14,294 nucleotides of DNA from Bacillota bacterium. Its GTDB lineage: Bacteria > Bacillota > Bacilli > Alicyclobacillales > Alicyclobacillaceae. A program made the position numbers and the translations under genes. This document shows positions 1-8,128 of this stretch, one piece after another. The stretch is from positions 1 through 14,294 of the forward strand of contig JAKAXI010000014.1 of NCBI GenBank assembly GCA_021816665.1, read 5' to 3'. The notes below the pieces were generated by a model. That model made no database searches, was not told the DNA's origin, and saw nothing but the letters and a program-made list of their open reading frames with translations. The stretch's first letter is position 1, and the number at the start of each line of letters is the position of its first letter.

Positions 1-579
1 ATTTAATGCCTGATAGACTGCGTAGGCGAAATCGTACGTACTGAGAGTCGCGCCGGTGACGATGGTGACTTGATAAGACTGCCTCTGGACAACCTCTTGC
101 GGTAAAATCGGGTCGATGTAAGCTTCCGGGTAGTGTGTGAGACACTGAGTGATCTGAACGTTGGTAATTTTGCCGCCCTTAATCTTTAACGCCACAGACA
201 CACTTCCGATTGGGTTTGTGCCCGTGCCGTTGTATGTGCCGTCTAAATACTTTTGCTGCGAAGTACTTGATGTTGATGGAGTCGAGCTCCCTGTGGACCC
301 CTTTGTTGCAGAGTTCGAAGTGCTCTTGCTAGATGAACCGCCGGACTGCGTGGACGATTTGTTGGACCCGCCTCCGTTCGTAGAGCTCGATGCCCCATCT
401 CCGCTCTGGTGTGAGCTAGAAGGAGGCGACTGCGTTGCGTTTTGCCCGGAAATCGGCACAGCCTGAGTTGAGGCTAATGCCGTGTTTCCTGAGTTCGTCA
501 AAACATACCCTGCTACGTACACCGCACCTACGGCGGCTGAGGCCAAGGCCACAAACTTGTTACTCATCCTGCCGGCCAC
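1..579 (-). CDS. FMN-binding-domain protein, exported or membrane-anchored (3' end cut by window)
   Basis: Translating the minus strand from GTG 579 gives 193 residues running off the left edge. The GTG follows AAGGAGGT (586-593) by 6 nt; the in-frame ATG at 585 abuts that site and is less likely. Residues 9-27 are a hydrophobic segment, a signal anchor or signal peptide. Residues about 37-109 are a Ser/Thr/Gly/Asn/Lys-rich low-complexity linker. From about residue 111 the sequence fits the FMN_bind fold: DGTYNGTG, a beta-rich GGKITNV stretch, YPEAYIDPILP, then TGATLST at 175-181. In this family the Thr of the S/T-G-A-T motif can carry FMN covalently attached by ApbE; here that would be T178. 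The usual Asp three residues before S/T-G-A-T is T172, so flavinylation is uncertain. The likely role is extracytoplasmic electron transfer (inference); partners would lie beyond the left edge. Probably only a few residues are missing. Confidence 0.8.
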   Translation of the reverse strand, partial: MAGRMSNKFVALASAAVGAVYVAGYVLTNSGNTALASTQAVPISGQNATQSPPSSSHQSGDGASSSTNGGGSNKSSTQSGGSSSKSTSNSATKGSTGSSTPSTSSTSQQKYLDGTYNGTGTNPIGSVSVALKIKGGKITNVQITQCLTHYPEAYIDPILPQEVVQRQSYQVTIVTGATLSTYDFAYAVYQALN

Positions 580-585
580 TGTCAT

Positions 586-593
586 ACCTCCTT
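586..593 (-). promoter_or_regulatory. Ribosome binding site of the FMN-binding protein gene
   Basis: AAGGAGGT read on the minus strand. It touches ATG 585 directly (0 nt) but lies 6 nt from GTG 579, which is why the GTG is preferred as the start. Confidence 0.75.
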
Positions 594-712
594 GGCGGAC
601 AAGCCCACCTCGGCAATGTCCGATCGGGCTTACAGTGTCCAAGTATATCCGGGCACGATTGAAGGATGGTCAAAAATCATTGAAGACACCATGAAGTTCT
701 TATGGAGCCTCC

Positions 713-741
713 TTGACAAGTTTTCAACCTGCTCACAGAAT
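713..741 (+). promoter_or_regulatory. Candidate sigma-A promoter for the GT87-type gene
   Basis: A perfect TTGACA (713-718) is separated by 17 nt from CAGAAT (736-741), which matches four of six bases of TATAAT. It would give a leader of about 50 nt before the GTG at 801. It lies in the 207-bp divergent region 594-800. On the minus strand I see only weak candidates for the FMN-binding gene (TTGACC at 673-668 with GATATA 18 nt away or TATACT 20 nt away), so I do not call that one. Confidence 0.45.
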
Positions 742-800
742 AGGCTCGAATACTGCCTGGCTCGGATTTTACAGAGACGTCGATACTTTGGAGGGGTCTT

Positions 801-2117
801 GTGTTTCAAAATCTGAAGGTCGACGCACGCACACTACGCCAGACAATTGTGTGGACCATCCTTGCCTTCATCGTTGGGGGACTTATCAACATCGAGTGGC
901 AGGCGCTGATCCGTCTGCGCCTGTTCGGGTACGACTACGCAATCTTCTACTATGCATTTGAGCACGTGCTACACCCTCAGAGCGTTGCCGCCCTGTACAA
1001 CAGCACGCTACAGCAGATGTACCTGCACGGGTTAGGCTTCCCTGTCATTGTCTACGACCAGTATGTCTATCCGCCACAGTTTGCGCTCTTTTGGTCTTTT
1101 CTCGGTCTGTTTCCCTTCTATGTATCCCTCGTCCTATGGTTGACCATCGAGGTGGTATCCTACAGCACCGCAGTGGTCATGCTCGCCCGAATGCTTTGGC
1201 CAAACATCCGTTTCCAGCCGGCCATCGGACTGGCGCTCTTGACCGCAGTACTCACCCCGTTCATTCTTGACACCGGATTCGCAAACGTCGACTGTGTGCT
1301 GCTGCTCTCTATCGTCGCAACGTTCGCCATCCTGCACAGGCGCCCTCATACTTGGCTGGCCGGCGTACCTCTCGGGCTGGCCATCGCCTTTAAAGTGACG
1401 CCAATCGCCGTGGTCGTCTACCTGCTGCTGCGCAAGCAGTGGCGCACAGCGGCATCCGCCATAGCTACAACCCTTATTTTGACGGCAGTGGCCGTCCTCT
1501 TCGTAGGGGTCGAGCCGCTCCTGCACTATGTCACACACTTCATCCAGTTTGGGCAGACGAGCATGCGGAACGGCCCTGCCCCCTACAACCAGTCCCTGCT
1601 CGGCCTTTTGCAGTTGTTTGCGTTGCACCACGCCCTGTCAGCAAACGCGTCAATGTTGGGCATAATCTTCGTCGGTTACGCGCTCGTCGTCGGTGTCGTC
1701 ATCTTGTGGACGGTACTGCGTACGCAGCCGCACCCTGCTGCGGACATGGCGCTCGCCTGTTTGACTCCACTCTTGTTTTCACCCTTAGTGGAGCAGATCC
1801 ACATGGTCTTGGCGTTGCCTGCCGTCCTCGTTCTGCTCAAGGCAGCGGCCAATGCCAAAGCGCTTGTTCGTGCCGATGCCACTGTCACCTCATCAACGAC
1901 AACGTCGTTCATGCTGTGGGCCGGGGTGTTTCTCAGCGTTGCCCTGATGTCGCTGCCAGTCACGTACTCCATCAACGAGTTGGTTAAACACATCCCAAAA
2001 ATCTATTGGATCGACGCACCTATGTACGTTGTCCAATTGATCACGTTCGCTAGCAGCGTTTGGATTCTGTTTCAGAAACCTCGCTCTGGTGAACCCGCGG
2101 CACTCTCTACGCATTAG
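801..2117 (+). CDS. GT87/DUF2029-family integral membrane glycosyltransferase
   Basis: This 438-residue protein is very hydrophobic, with about ten or more predicted membrane helices. The GTG start is preceded by GGAGGGG (790-796). Family-like marks are FGYDYAIFYYA near residues 42-52, with Asp45 in the place of the acidic residue that follows the first helix in GT-C enzymes; YVYPP at 88-92; GFANVDCVLLL at 159-169, in the place of the usual G-x-x-N stretch; FKVTP at 197-201; and PYNQSLLGLL at 261-270. Known members use polyprenyl-phosphate-linked sugars, often mannose, to glycosylate lipids or glycans on the outer face of the membrane. Donor and acceptor cannot be told from sequence. It stands alone, divergent from the FMN-binding protein and convergent with the SDR gene 41 bp away. 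No terminator hairpin is evident in that gap. Confidence 0.75.
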   Translation: MFQNLKVDARTLRQTIVWTILAFIVGGLINIEWQALIRLRLFGYDYAIFYYAFEHVLHPQSVAALYNSTLQQMYLHGLGFPVIVYDQYVYPPQFALFWSFLGLFPFYVSLVLWLTIEVVSYSTAVVMLARMLWPNIRFQPAIGLALLTAVLTPFILDTGFANVDCVLLLSIVATFAILHRRPHTWLAGVPLGLAIAFKVTPIAVVVYLLLRKQWRTAASAIATTLILTAVAVLFVGVEPLLHYVTHFIQFGQTSMRNGPAPYNQSLLGLLQLFALHHALSANASMLGIIFVGYALVVGVVILWTVLRTQPHPAADMALACLTPLLFSPLVEQIHMVLALPAVLVLLKAAANAKALVRADATVTSSTTTSFMLWAGVFLSVALMSLPVTYSINELVKHIPKIYWIDAPMYVVQLITFASSVWILFQKPRSGEPAALSTH

Positions 2118-2158
2118 GCCACGGGCACAGGTCGCCACGAACAGGTCACGCCAAGGTC

Positions 2159-3076
2159 TCAGTTGGTCGAGAGAGACGCGTACGTGACTCCTGTCAACTG
2201 CTCAGATACCTCCCACAAGCGCCCCGCAAGTTTAATGTCTTTGGACACTGCAGTTGAAGGAGATGGCCCCGGCGCCCCGCGCATGCCGCGCCAGCCTGTC
2301 GGACCCATGTACTCGCCCCCGTGAATGCTCTTGTCCGTCGCAGCGAAGAGTGTCGGCAGTGCACCCGCAGCAGCACTCTGACCAAACGGTTTCGACAGCC
2401 AAGACGTAAACCCACCCATACCGTTCTTCACCAACTGCGTCGATGCAAACCCAGGGTGACAGGCAGCGGCAATCGTCTGAGCGCCTGCAGCGCGCAGCCT
2501 TCGCTCGAGTTCACGCATGAACAAGAGGTTTGCGAGCTTGCTTTGACTGTAAAACGCCCAGCGTTTATAACCTTTGCTCCCATCCAGGTTGTCAAAATAG
2601 ATGTGCCCTCGCTGGTGCGCCAAACTGCTGACGACCACCACTCGTGAGCCAGAGACACTCTGGAGCGTCGGCAAAATGAGTCCGGTCAAGGCAAAGTGCC
2701 CCAAGTGGTTGGTGCCAAACTGCAGTTCAAAGCCATCCTCAGTGCGGGTGTACGGCGGCGCCATGACGCCAGCGTTGTTGATCAGCACATCCAACCGGTC
2801 GAAGCGCGAGTTGAACTCGGCCGCAAACGCGCGGACGCGTGCCTGGCTGGACAAGTCGAGCGACATCACCTGCACCTGAGCCTGCGGGTAGTCTGTCAGG
2901 ATAGCCTTCTTCGCAGTTTCACCACGCTCTGCACTCCGGACTGCGAGAACTACCTCGGCACCTTTTCCAGCGAGCACTTTGGCTGCTTCAAAGCCAATGC
3001 CGCTGTTCGCTCCCGTAACGAGTATCCGTCGACCGCTTTGGTCCGGGATCGACCTGATTGTCCAAACTTCAGCCAC
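2159..3076 (-). CDS. SDR-family NAD(P)-dependent oxidoreductase
   Basis: 305 residues, a classical to slightly long short-chain dehydrogenase. The cofactor loop TGANSGIG is at 21-28, Asp74 sits in SLDLSS, NNAG is at 100-103, and the catalytic set is Ser150, Tyr176 and Lys180 (YSQSK). The overall pattern (RILVTGANSGIG, NHLGHF, CHPGF) resembles the retinol-dehydrogenase/protochlorophyllide-reductase-like branch often annotated only as oxidoreductase. The start is GTG 3076 with AAGGAGG (3084-3090) 7 nt upstream. It is the last gene of the glcE-glcF-glcD-iclR operon; its start is only 21 bp past the iclR stop, and its ribosome binding site fills that gap. The substrate is unknown. By context it could act on a hydroxy-acid or aldehyde linked to glycolate use, but nothing in the sequence proves this. 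Confidence 0.88.
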   Translation of the reverse strand: MAEVWTIRSIPDQSGRRILVTGANSGIGFEAAKVLAGKGAEVVLAVRSAERGETAKKAILTDYPQAQVQVMSLDLSSQARVRAFAAEFNSRFDRLDVLINNAGVMAPPYTRTEDGFELQFGTNHLGHFALTGLILPTLQSVSGSRVVVVSSLAHQRGHIYFDNLDGSKGYKRWAFYSQSKLANLLFMRELERRLRAAGAQTIAAACHPGFASTQLVKNGMGGFTSWLSKPFGQSAAAGALPTLFAATDKSIHGGEYMGPTGWRGMRGAPGPSPSTAVSKDIKLAGRLWEVSEQLTGVTYASLSTN

Positions 3077-3097
3077 AAAAACTCCTCCTTGTCGCCA

Positions 3098-3877
3098 CTA
3101 CGACCGCTCGGGTACAAGCGAGTACCCGAGTCGATCCGAGATTGCTGCCGCTGTCTTTCTCACATACGGGACTAACTCGTGCAAACGGTCCAGGTCCATC
3201 CGGATGCTCGGCCCCGAAACACTGCATGCCGCTACGACGCGTCCGGCATTGTCCCGAATCGGCGCCGCGACACAACATACGCCAAGTTCGTGTTCCTCAA
3301 GGTCGAAGGCAAAGCCCGTCTCCCGTGTCGTTTCAAGGGCGCGCAGGAACGGGTCGCGCTCAGTCACTGTGTGTTCCGTCAACCGCGGCAGGCCGTAGCG
3401 GTCAATAATCCGGACTTGCTCAGACCTTGGCAGAGACGCCAGAATCGCTTTGCCAAGTCCCGTGGCGTGAACCGGTACGCGTGTCCCAACCCGGGAGTGC
3501 ATCCGGATCGTCTGTGCGCTTTCAACCTTCTCAATGTACACCACTTCACCCTGATCGAGGAATGCAAGGTGTACAACCTCGTTGACCTCTTCGGCCAACT
3601 CCTTCAAGTACGGCAGCGCTTCAGCTCGCAAGTCAATCGACGACAGCAGGCGCATGCCGAGGTCCAGTACGCCGTACCCAAGTTTGTAACGGCCCGTCTC
3701 ACTGTCCTGCTCGATGGCGCGGTGCCGCATCATGGTCGTCAGCAGGCGGTGCACCGTGCTTTTGTACATTCCAACCTGGTTCGCGAGTTCGGTTATGCTC
3801 ACGCCTTTCGGGTGCTCACTCACTACTTCGAGCAGAGCAAAGGCCTTATCCACTGATTTGACGGTATAGTCATCCAT
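3098..3877 (-). CDS. IclR-family transcriptional regulator of the glycolate operon
   Basis: 259 residues, typical length. The winged helix-turn-helix lies at about 5-75: VSITELANQVGM at 26-37 is the first helix region and the recognition helix begins near KSTVHRLL at 39-46, followed by the wing GRYKLGYGVLDLG. The C-terminal effector domain shows VPVHATGLGKAILA (134-147), EEHELGVCCVAAPI (194-207) and SVSGPSIRM (219-227), all standard for the family. IclR effector domains bind small acids; E. coli IclR responds to glyoxylate and pyruvate. The start is ATG 3877 with GAGGAG (3888-3893) 10 nt upstream. It sits 25 bp after glcD and before the SDR gene, so it is probably autoregulated. I propose that it binds the shared dyads at 8104-8126 and 10032-10054, linking glcEFD, the permease and aceB (inference). 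Repressor or activator action cannot be decided from sequence. Confidence 0.92.
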   Translation of the reverse strand: MDDYTVKSVDKAFALLEVVSEHPKGVSITELANQVGMYKSTVHRLLTTMMRHRAIEQDSETGRYKLGYGVLDLGMRLLSSIDLRAEALPYLKELAEEVNEVVHLAFLDQGEVVYIEKVESAQTIRMHSRVGTRVPVHATGLGKAILASLPRSEQVRIIDRYGLPRLTEHTVTERDPFLRALETTRETGFAFDLEEHELGVCCVAAPIRDNAGRVVAACSVSGPSIRMDLDRLHELVPYVRKTAAAISDRLGYSLVPERS

Positions 3878-3902
3878 CTCGCTGTCACTCCTCGTCTGCC
3901 TC

Positions 3903-5399
3903 TTAGCTGGTTGAATCCGGGGCGGTCACAGCGGTCTGTTCCTGAAACCCGCTAAATACTTCAACGTTCTGCTCGATGATGCGCCTCGCCTGCTTCACCT
4001 CGACGCAGCGGGCCGGTTCAGGGATGAGTTTCCCGGCGTTGCACAGGTCATTCGGATTGAAGGCTCTGCGAATGGCAATCTGGGCCTCGATCTCCTCGTC
4101 GCGAAACTGGTAGCGCATGTCTTCAATTTTCTCAATCCCGACGCCGTGTTCGCCGGTAATCGTCCCGCCGACGTCGACGCAGACGTGGAGAACTTCCGAA
4201 CCGACGCGGATGGCTTTTTCTGTCTCACCCGGTACCCGACTGTCGTAGCAGATAAGTGGGTGCAAGTTTCCGTCACCTGCGTGAAAAACATTGGCGATGC
4301 GCAGGCCCGACTCGCGGCTGATCTCCGTGATCCGCTGCAATACTTCGGTCAAACGCGACCTCGGGATGACGCCGTCCTGTACGATGTAGTCTGGCGAGAT
4401 CCGCCCCGTAGCGCCAAACGCCATCTTGCGGCTGCTCCACCACAGTGCCCGTTCATCTGTGCTCTCCGCGATTTTCACGGTGCGCACGTGGTTCTGCCGG
4501 CAGATTTCAACGACGCGCTCGGCGTCTTCCTCAACCCCCGCCGCAAGTCCGTCCACTTCGATCAGCAGCACGGCTTCAATATCCGGCGGGTAACCGACGT
4601 GAAAGTTACTCTTATCGACTGCCTGCATCGCAAGTTGGTCCATCATCTCGATCGCGGCGGGGATGATGCCCGTCCCGATGATCGCACTCACTGTGTTGGA
4701 GGCGTCTTCCACTCTGTCGAACATGGCCAGCGCTGTCTGCACGGCTTGTGGCTTCTTCAAAATTTTCACCGTGATCTCGGTCGCGATCCCAAGTGTCCCT
4801 TCTGAACCGACGACAAGTCCCAGGATGTCGTACCCAACGGCGTCGCCGTACGGCTGACCAACGTCGATGACTTCACCGTCTGGCAACACGAACTTCGCAG
4901 CCACGATGTGGTTCGTCGTCACGCCGTATTTAAGACAGTGCGACCCGCCAGCGTTTTCCGCTAGGTTACCGCCAATTGTGCAGACCGACTGGCTCGACGG
5001 GTCTGGCGCGTAGTAGTAGCCATCGCCCGTGATCTGCTTGGTCAAGGTCAGGTTGACAAGCCCAGGTTGCACGACCGCCCGCAGGTTCTCGAAGTCGACC
5101 GACAAGAGTTGGTTCATCCGCGCTAGGCTGATGACGACTTCGTTGTTCAGTGCGATGGCTCCCCCGCTAAGTCCTGTGCCAGCGCCGCGCGGGAGAAACG
5201 GGATCTGATGCTCGTGCAGCCATTTCACAACAGCGGCCACTTCCTCCGTATTGGCGGGAGACACCACCGCTCGCGGCAGCGCCTGTCTAGCCACGTAGCC
5301 GTCGCAGCTAAACACGTGGAGCTTGTTTTGCTCGTGGATGACGTGTTGTTCCCCGACAATCTCCTTCATCGCACGCACCAATTCGACGGGACTGGTCAC
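3903..5399 (-). CDS. glcD: Glycolate oxidase subunit GlcD (FAD-linked oxidase)
   Basis: 498 residues, the normal GlcD length. The N-terminal PCMH-type FAD-binding domain has PRGAGTGLSGG at 70-80, GGNLAENAGG at 143-152 with the following HCLKYGVT, and GSEGTLGIATEI at 198-209. The C-terminal FAD-oxidase domain has HAGDGNLHP at 373-381, GEHGVGIEK at 416-424 and the closing NPNDLCNAGKL at 448-458. GlcD is the flavin subunit that oxidises glycolate to glyoxylate and passes electrons through GlcE/GlcF to the membrane. D-lactate is an alternative substrate in this family. The GTG start overlaps the glcF stop by four bases (GTGA), with AAGGAGG (5410-5416) 10 nt upstream, so translation is likely coupled. 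The gene order here is glcE-glcF-glcD, not the E. coli order glcD-glcE-glcF. Confidence 0.95.
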   Translation of the reverse strand: MTSPVELVRAMKEIVGEQHVIHEQNKLHVFSCDGYVARQALPRAVVSPANTEEVAAVVKWLHEHQIPFLPRGAGTGLSGGAIALNNEVVISLARMNQLLSVDFENLRAVVQPGLVNLTLTKQITGDGYYYAPDPSSQSVCTIGGNLAENAGGSHCLKYGVTTNHIVAAKFVLPDGEVIDVGQPYGDAVGYDILGLVVGSEGTLGIATEITVKILKKPQAVQTALAMFDRVEDASNTVSAIIGTGIIPAAIEMMDQLAMQAVDKSNFHVGYPPDIEAVLLIEVDGLAAGVEEDAERVVEICRQNHVRTVKIAESTDERALWWSSRKMAFGATGRISPDYIVQDGVIPRSRLTEVLQRITEISRESGLRIANVFHAGDGNLHPLICYDSRVPGETEKAIRVGSEVLHVCVDVGGTITGEHGVGIEKIEDMRYQFRDEEIEAQIAIRRAFNPNDLCNAGKLIPEPARCVEVKQARRIIEQNVEVFSGFQEQTAVTAPDSTS

Positions 5400-6736
5400 T
5401 GTTCCGCCGCCTCCTTCTGATACGCTTCATCGAGCAGCTCTACCGTGTGCAACACGTCGAGGTCGCGCTGACGCTTGTGTACACCGAGCCGAATCTGCAT
5501 CATACACCCTGGGTTGCCCATGACAACCGCATCTGCTGTTTCAGGAATATCGTCCATCTTCCGTTCCAGGAGAGCGCTCGCCATATCCGGATGGGTCAAG
5601 TTGTAGATCCCGGCGCTCCCACAACACCGCTCCGAGTCCGGCAGTTCCACGAGTTTTAGGTCAGGGATGGCTCGCAGAAGTTGGCGGGGTTGCGAACGAA
5701 TGTGCTGCGCGTGACAGAGGTGACAGGCGTCGTGATAGGTCACCGTTTTGTTGATGTGCCCCTTTGGCGCTTCAAAACCAACCTCCACCAAGAGCTCTGA
5801 GATGTCGCGGACACGTGCAGAGAAGTCGCGAGCCCGTTGACCGTAGGTAGGGTCATCCCGGAACAGGTCCGGGTACTCTTTCAGGGCGGCACCACAGCCA
5901 GCCGCGTTGATGATCAGGTAGTCCGCTCCAGTAGCGAGGAAGACGTCGATGTTGGTCTTGGCCATGATGCGCGCCTGTTCGCGGTCACCGGCGTGAATCT
6001 GCAGTGCGCCACAACAGACCTGTTCCCGCGGCACTAGAACTTCCAGTCCGTTGCGCACAGCGACGCGAGCAGTCGCCTCGTTCACATGAGCGAAAAAGAC
6101 ATCCATGACACACCCTGTAAAGAGCACGGCCGTACCCTTCTTGGCGTCGCGCGCAGGGATTCGCTCTGGGAGTGCATCGACCGCCATGTCCGCCGCGATC
6201 TCTGGAATCACAGCCTCCATTTCTCGAGCCGCGTGCGGCAGCACACTGAGAGCACCCGTTTTGCGAACGACGGTCCTTAGGCCTGAACGCTGGTAGAAAC
6301 GAATGAACTTGCCGATGGCACGCAAACGCGAGCGATGTGGAAAAACGCCGCGCAAGAAGATCCGCTCTACAGTGCCAGCGCGTCCAACGGGCGGGTAGGC
6401 GGCGTGTGCCTGCCCGCGAGCCGTTTCAATGAGCGACCCGACTTGCACGCCGGATGGACAGACTGTCTCACACGCGCGACAGTCAAGACACGTGAAGACC
6501 GGGTCAATCACTGACTCGTCGAGTGGCAGTTTCCCCTCCGCCGCCTCCTTGATCAAAAGCACGCGTCCCCGCGGTGAATGGTTCTCGTCCTTGAGCTCCT
6601 GGTACGTCGGGCACACATCCAGACAGAATCCGCAGTGAACGCAGACCGAGAACTTCTCTTCCTCTGGTGCATCTGGCCAACGGAACGCGCTCACGTGTCG
6701 AGACATTTGAACGAGCTCTGGTTCTGCCTTTGCCAT
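5396..6736 (-). CDS. glcF: Glycolate oxidase iron-sulfur subunit GlcF
   Basis: 446 residues from ATG 6736. Two 4Fe-4S motifs are clear: C32-x2-C35-x2-C38-x3-C42-P and C83-x2-C86-x2-C89-x3-C93-P. Two cysteine-rich CCG domains follow, with CCGALQIHAG at 241-250, HDACHLCH at 335-342, CCGSAGIYNL at 371-380 and single Gly-Cys pairs near 208, 281 and 410. The subunit carries electrons from the GlcD/GlcE flavins toward the quinone pool. I chose ATG 6736 over the upstream in-frame TTG 6754 because the ATG has AGGGGGG (6744-6750) at 7 nt and follows the glcE stop by a single base, the usual coupled layout. The TTG would overlap glcE by 17 bases and lies past the binding site. The 3' end overlaps glcD by 4 bp. 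Confidence 0.95.
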   Translation of the reverse strand: MAKAEPELVQMSRHVSAFRWPDAPEEEKFSVCVHCGFCLDVCPTYQELKDENHSPRGRVLLIKEAAEGKLPLDESVIDPVFTCLDCRACETVCPSGVQVGSLIETARGQAHAAYPPVGRAGTVERIFLRGVFPHRSRLRAIGKFIRFYQRSGLRTVVRKTGALSVLPHAAREMEAVIPEIAADMAVDALPERIPARDAKKGTAVLFTGCVMDVFFAHVNEATARVAVRNGLEVLVPREQVCCGALQIHAGDREQARIMAKTNIDVFLATGADYLIINAAGCGAALKEYPDLFRDDPTYGQRARDFSARVRDISELLVEVGFEAPKGHINKTVTYHDACHLCHAQHIRSQPRQLLRAIPDLKLVELPDSERCCGSAGIYNLTHPDMASALLERKMDDIPETADAVVMGNPGCMMQIRLGVHKRQRDLDVLHTVELLDEAYQKEAAEQ

Positions 6737-6737
6737 C

Positions 6738-8057
6738 TCAAATCCCCCCTGCAAAGGTTGCCGGACTCATTGTGCGACCGGGATCGATCTGATGCTTGAT
6801 GCGTTCAAACAAAACGCCCGCCCGCCCGATTGGCCCAAATGGGTCCACCCCTTGGCGAACCTGTGCTGAAGCGTGTTTGATCACGACCGTTCCGTTCACA
6901 CGCGTTGCTGCTGTGCGTAGCTCAGTGACAATTTGAGTCGCGAGTTCCGGAGCCAGTCCGCGCACGAAAACCTCCCCTATGCCTAGGGTGACAGCCCAAG
7001 ACTGACGAACGTCAACCCCGTAGCGAGTCGCAAATTCGGCCACTTTGGCAGCGAGGTCATGCCAATTTGTCGGAGCTGCTGCCAAGCGGACTACGAGGTC
7101 TGCGCCTAGTGCCTGCTCCCCCATAGCCTCCCACCAGTCATCTGCCGCTGAACCTTGCAGTACATCTGCCGACATGCTCTGTTCCGTCGCCCACGCCTTG
7201 AGCTGTTCCGTCTGATACTGTGCCGACCGCTCATTTTCGTCGCAGTCCACCGCCAGCATCCAGACTCCTGTGGGCTCGTCGAAACTGGAAAGTGCCTGAG
7301 CTCTCGACGGGATGAGTACCGAGCCGACGAGTTTACTTCGCATCAAGCGGATATCTTCCGCGCTTCCGAAGAGCAGAACCGTTTCCCTGTGCAACGGAAG
7401 CGGTCGCAGTTTAAACGTTAGCTCTGTGATCACCCCAAGTGTCCCGCGTGACCCCACGAACAGCTTCGTCATGTCGTACCCGGCGACATTCTTCACCACT
7501 TTGCTGCCCGTTCTGATCACGGTCCCGTCCGGGTAGACTACACGCAGTGCGATCGCCATATCTCGGACGCCGCCGTACAATGCTCGCCGTGGTCCGCTTG
7601 CCGCAGTCGAAGCGATGCCGCCGATGGTCGAAGCAGCGGGCAGCCACGGGTCTAACGGAAGCATTTTCTGCTCAGCGGTCAAAACACGCCCGAGTTCAGA
7701 TAGAGTGACGCCTGGCTGGACAGTGACGACCAAGTCTGACGGCGAGAAATCGAGCACTTGATTCATGCGACCCATCGACAGCACGATGTGTACTCTTTCC
7801 CCTGGCGCCTCACCCGTCAGTTGCGTACCAGCGCCAATCGGTTTCACCTTCCAACCAGCCTCACTCGCTCTCTTCATGACCGCGGCCGTCTGGGCCTCGT
7901 CCGCCGGTTCGACCAAAACAGCGGGGTAATCACTGCCGGTTTGTAGCAACTCTCCTCCGTTCGCCAGAGCATGGACTGCATCTGCAGTACAAATTTCGGA
8001 TAGGGACGCCAAAATGGTTTGTGCAGTTTCTCGATCTAAAGTTTCCGTATGCTTCAC
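6738..8057 (-). CDS. glcE: Glycolate oxidase subunit GlcE (second FAD-binding subunit)
   Basis: 439 residues. It is a VAO-type FAD-binding protein with PIGAGTQLTG at 73-82, STIGGIASTAASGPRR at 143-158, and VKNVAGYDMTKLFVGSRG at 188-205 followed by TLGVITEL. The last block is characteristic of GlcE. It is longer than E. coli GlcE (about 350 residues), as is common in Gram-positive versions. GlcE pairs with GlcD and GlcF to form glycolate oxidase. It is the first gene of the operon. The start is uncertain: GTG 8057 is in the right place, but the purine-rich GGGGGA directly touches it with almost no spacing. An in-frame CTG 12 bases upstream (8069) has GGAG 6 nt before it and would add four residues. 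The promoter and candidate operator lie about 45-100 bp upstream. Confidence 0.93.
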   Translation of the reverse strand: MKHTETLDRETAQTILASLSEICTADAVHALANGGELLQTGSDYPAVLVEPADEAQTAAVMKRASEAGWKVKPIGAGTQLTGEAPGERVHIVLSMGRMNQVLDFSPSDLVVTVQPGVTLSELGRVLTAEQKMLPLDPWLPAASTIGGIASTAASGPRRALYGGVRDMAIALRVVYPDGTVIRTGSKVVKNVAGYDMTKLFVGSRGTLGVITELTFKLRPLPLHRETVLLFGSAEDIRLMRSKLVGSVLIPSRAQALSSFDEPTGVWMLAVDCDENERSAQYQTEQLKAWATEQSMSADVLQGSAADDWWEAMGEQALGADLVVRLAAAPTNWHDLAAKVAEFATRYGVDVRQSWAVTLGIGEVFVRGLAPELATQIVTELRTAATRVNGTVVIKHASAQVRQGVDPFGPIGRAGVLFERIKHQIDPGRTMSPATFAGGI

Positions 8058-8103
8058 TCCCCCGCTCAGTCGTTGCTCCGTTCGACTGCGTCAGCGCAAG
8101 CTG

Positions 8104-8126
8104 TTCTGTATTACAGAATAATATTC
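8104..8126. promoter_or_regulatory. Candidate IclR operator, glcE/permease intergenic region (site 1)
   Basis: A perfect 15-bp dyad TTCTGTA-T-TACAGAA lies at 8104-8118. A third TTC half-site at 8124-8126 makes a second overlapping dyad AGAATA-A-TATTCT (8115-8127). Site 2 upstream of aceB has the same design and matches at 21 of 28 aligned positions (8103-8130 against 10031-10058). The site lies between the divergent glcE operon and the permease gene. It covers the expected start point of the candidate minus-strand promoter at 8157-8129. Binding by the operon's own IclR protein is inferred. Confidence 0.7.
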
Positions 8127-8128
8127 TA

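Noticed and set aside
161..466. Plus-strand open frame rich in Asp, Glu, Leu and Pro
   Set aside because: It is the antisense shadow of the Ser/Thr/Gly linker of the FMN-binding protein and has no ribosome binding site.
2065..2077. TTCTG-TTT-CAGAA dyad resembling the proposed IclR operator
   Set aside because: It is two bases shorter than the 15-bp element, lacks the third half-site, and lies inside the 3' end of the GT87 coding region.
2118..2158. Terminator between the convergent GT87 and SDR genes
   Set aside because: The gap contains a repeated CAGGTC but no inverted repeat able to form a stable hairpin.
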